From Podospora comata (lineage: Eukaryota > Ascomycota > Sordariomycetes > Sordariales > Podosporaceae), in the NCBI GenBank assembly GCA_017354895.1, contig CP071500.1, forward strand, positions 1-64,000: a DNA stretch of 64,000 nucleotides. Reading direction: 5' to 3'. A program made the translations under genes and the position numbers. Below the pieces are notes generated by a model. The model saw nothing but the letters and a program-made list of their open reading frames with translations. It did no database searches and had not been told where the DNA came from. Every line of letters begins with the position of its first letter. Position 1 is the first letter of the stretch. This document shows, piece after piece, positions 62,401 to 64,000 of this stretch.

Positions 62401-63796
62401 GATGAACTTTTAATGCTAAGTTTTACTGAATTTTTCGGCTGTGGTATCATTAGCAGATATTCAAGCGATATGGTAAAGTTTAGATGTACTAAATTTTCAG
62501 ATATATCTACAATAATTGTCCCCTTTTTTAAAGAATACTTACCAGAAGGTAACAAAATTAAAGATTTTCAGGATTTCTGCAAAGTATGTGAATTAATGGA
62601 AAATAATGCTCATTTAACTGAAGAAGGGCTTAATCAAATTCGTGAAATAAAAGCTAGAATGAACAGCTTTCGTAAGTAGAAATCTTTTTTTTTTTTACTT
62701 TTGTGTGTGCTTGTGATAAATGTCTAAGACATAGTATCGAATAACTTAGTGGAGAGATGTATAATATAGGTGATTGAAGGTTGTATTACAACATATAAAG
62801 TGCTCACATTAAAAATCTTGATCTAAAGGGTTAATAAAATTATCCCTAGTCTTAAATAAAGGCGAAACCTTCAAATTGCGGGAAGTACCTGATAAAATAC
62901 TGATTTCGACCAAACCTGCATGGTAACATAGCAGGTGGCACAGGTAATGACTCGTGGTATGGTAAAACCGAAACAGATAATCAGTTAAGCTATAATAGTT
63001 GACTGTGTAGGGTTAATCTGCAGCCAACCACCGTAACATACGATTTACTAACCAAGCGTAGATAAATAGTGACGCTGTAATCTGATAAAGAGCAGATAAC
63101 ACGTTGTTTTTAATTCTACCTTTACGGGTTTTTACTTTTTAGAGCAAAGAGCGAAGCGCGAAGCTACTCATGCCTATTTTAGTAAAAACTAAAAGCCTAG
63201 GACCTAAGGACCTAGTCCTAGATCGAAGAGGTAGAATAAATTCTTATGAAGGTGGGCAGTTCATCGACTAAATGTAGGTTGGTGAAAAATATTATTTTCT
63301 CTTCTCATTGTTTTCTTAATATATTATCTTTACACACGATTATTAAAGTCTATTTGTGCGAAGTTCATAATAATAAGAAAAACAGCTACCTTCGCGCTTC
63401 GCAGGGTTAGAGGGAGGGGTGCGTAGCCCAAAATTATATTTTTTGCTTAAGATATAGTCAAATGTTGCTTAATATTCTCTCCCTTTTCCGTACCTTCGCT
63501 TCGCCCTAGGTACATGGTTAGGGTTTTTAGTAAAAAAACTAAAAACCGAAAGGTGAAAATATAAAATAGTTTAATAATAATATAATAATTTAACCGAAAC
63601 CTATTATGAAGTGCAGGGCGCAAGCTCCCCTAATAAAATAAGGATTCAAGCTGCTGATATAATAGTAAGGTATACATTGTCAAATTTTGTTATGTAGCAA
63701 AATATTGGATAGTTTAAATTATACTAGTTATTAAATCTAATTTATAAGAGAAATAACCAACCTAGAAGAGGAAGTATAAGTATAGAGTATAAATAA
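59452..63796 (+). CDS. nad4L: NADH dehydrogenase subunit 4L (exon 1 present twice)
   Basis: Complex I membrane subunit. Exon 1 is present at 59452-59690 and again at 61390-61627; the only exon 2 is 63766-63796 (RGSISIEYK, stop). Copy 1 exon plus exon 2 reads 89 aa without a slip. The copy next to exon 2 lacks one A in the run 61446-61450, perhaps a sequence error. The conserved core includes [16 protein letters not shown]. The last base of the stop TAA is the A of the nad5 ATG, the usual nad4L/nad5 overlap. Which exon 1 is spliced to exon 2 cannot be told from the sequence; the second is nearer and is the simpler choice. Confidence 0.9.
59691..60767 (+). CDS. LAGLIDADG endonuclease in nad4L intron A
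   Basis: In frame with exon 1. The linker is rich in SRRS repeats encoded by CGACGAAGTC modules (59737-59775). Helices [18 protein letters not shown] (near 59884) and [12 protein letters not shown] (near 60377). Slips near 60405 and in the T run near 60600. A GCCGAAAAAGGGAGCTCGCGCC module near 60698 lies in frame, close to the C-terminus. Confidence 0.85.
59691..61268 (+). mobile_element. Group I intron after nad4L exon 1, copy A
   Basis: Same insertion site as copy B. Core 3' of its ORF: CTCAAATTGCGGGAAATTC near 60851, GTAATGATTCGTTGTATGG near 60919, GATCTGCAGCCAAGC near 60961, AAGATATAGTCAGTCTC near 61092. No downstream exon follows; instead the nad4L leader and exon 1 start again at 61269. 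Confidence 0.82.
61269..61627 (+). repeat. Duplicated nad4L leader plus exon 1
   Basis: 61269-61627 repeats 59331-59690, with about ten substitutions in the 120-base leader and very few in the coding part. Duplication by intron-associated recombination is likely. Confidence 0.92.
61628..62679 (+). CDS. LAGLIDADG endonuclease in nad4L intron B
   Basis: In frame with the second exon 1 copy. Helices [19 protein letters not shown] (near 61798) and [19 protein letters not shown] (near 62284). One extra T in the run near 61889-61896 breaks the frame before [18 protein letters not shown]. The end is [19 protein letters not shown]. Clearly related to the copy A enzyme in architecture. Confidence 0.87.
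61628..63765 (+). mobile_element. Group I intron after nad4L exon 1, copy B
   Basis: Ends CAACCTAG before exon 2. Core 3' of the ORF: TTCAAATTGCGGGAAGTACC near 62869, GTAATGACTCGTGGTATGG near 62944, ATCTGCAGCCAACC near 63016, AAGATATAGTCAAATG near 63448. Loops are enlarged by GC-rich inserts, including CTAGGACCTAAGGACCTAGTCC near 63198 and ACCTTCGC(G/T)CTTCGC modules near 63390 and 63495. Related to copy A. Confidence 0.87.
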
Positions 63797-64000
63797 TGTA
63801 TTTAAGTATAATAATCTTACCTTTATTAGGATGTATAGTATCTGGCTTTTTAGGTAGAAAAGTTGGGGTTAAAGGTGCACAACTAATTACATGTTCAAAT
63901 GTAGTAATTACTACAATATTATCAATATTAGCTTTTATTGAAGTAGGTTTTAATAATATTCCTGTTACTATAAATTTATTTAGATGAATAGATAGTGAAT
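63796..64000 (+). CDS. nad5: NADH dehydrogenase subunit 5 (5' part)
   Basis: Large complex I antiporter-like subunit. The ATG overlaps the nad4L stop by one base. Start [20 protein letters not shown], followed by [14 protein letters not shown] and a hydrophobic helix ending with LFRWIDSE. The gene runs off the window. Confidence 0.95.

Overview
The window is a piece of a large, intron-rich fungal mitochondrial genome. It is AT-rich and encodes cob, cox1, cox3, atp6, nad2, nad3, nad6, nad4L and the start of nad5, both rRNAs, and rps3 inside an rnl intron. UGA is read as tryptophan: tRNA-Trp has anticodon UCA and UGA sits at conserved Trp positions of cox3, cox1 and cob. The tRNA clusters around rnl (I-S-P before; T-E-M-fM-L-A-F-L-Q-H-M after), the nad2-nad3 abutment, the nad4L/nad5 one-base overlap and the rps3 intron in rnl point to Pezizomycotina. 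A leotiomycete is my guess but is not proven here. tRNAs for all 20 amino acids are present. cox2, nad1, nad4, atp8 and atp9 are not seen and should lie outside the window.

Layout: 1-1300 spacer with trnI, trnS(UGA), trnP; about 1430-8875 rnl with two related group I introns; 8979-11197 tRNA cluster in palindrome-rich DNA; 11465-14815 nad2 and nad3; 15072-17517 trnR, rns, trnY; 17745-20754 cox3, six tRNAs, nad6, trnV, trnN; 20755-22952 a spacer with an rns scrap and a chimeric nad6-derived ORF; 22953-25442 atp6 with one intron; 25885-28924 a broken linear-plasmid RNA polymerase between extra copies of trnM and trnV; 29108-36425 cob with four introns; 36426-38470 an unassigned zone with an interrupted unknown reading frame and trnC; 38613-58590 cox1 with 15 introns (one group II, 14 group I) and exons as short as 11 nt; 59033 to the end trnR(ACG), a duplicated nad4L exon 1 with two introns, and nad5.

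Most of the DNA is mobile intron: LAGLIDADG and GIY-YIG homing endonuclease ORFs, many read in frame from the upstream exon, and one reverse-transcriptase/maturase. A second layer is a family of short GC-rich palindromic modules (GGCGCAAGCTC, CTTCGTC- and CTATATATAG-centred) found in spacers, introns, both rRNAs and in frame inside rps3 and endonuclease genes.

Caution: several essential genes (nad2, nad6, atp6, cob, cox1) carry one-base length differences, almost all in mononucleotide runs. This looks like residual sequencing error, so many interrupted endonuclease ORFs here may be intact in the organism. Coordinates of intron-containing genes are given as whole spans, with exon coordinates in the text.
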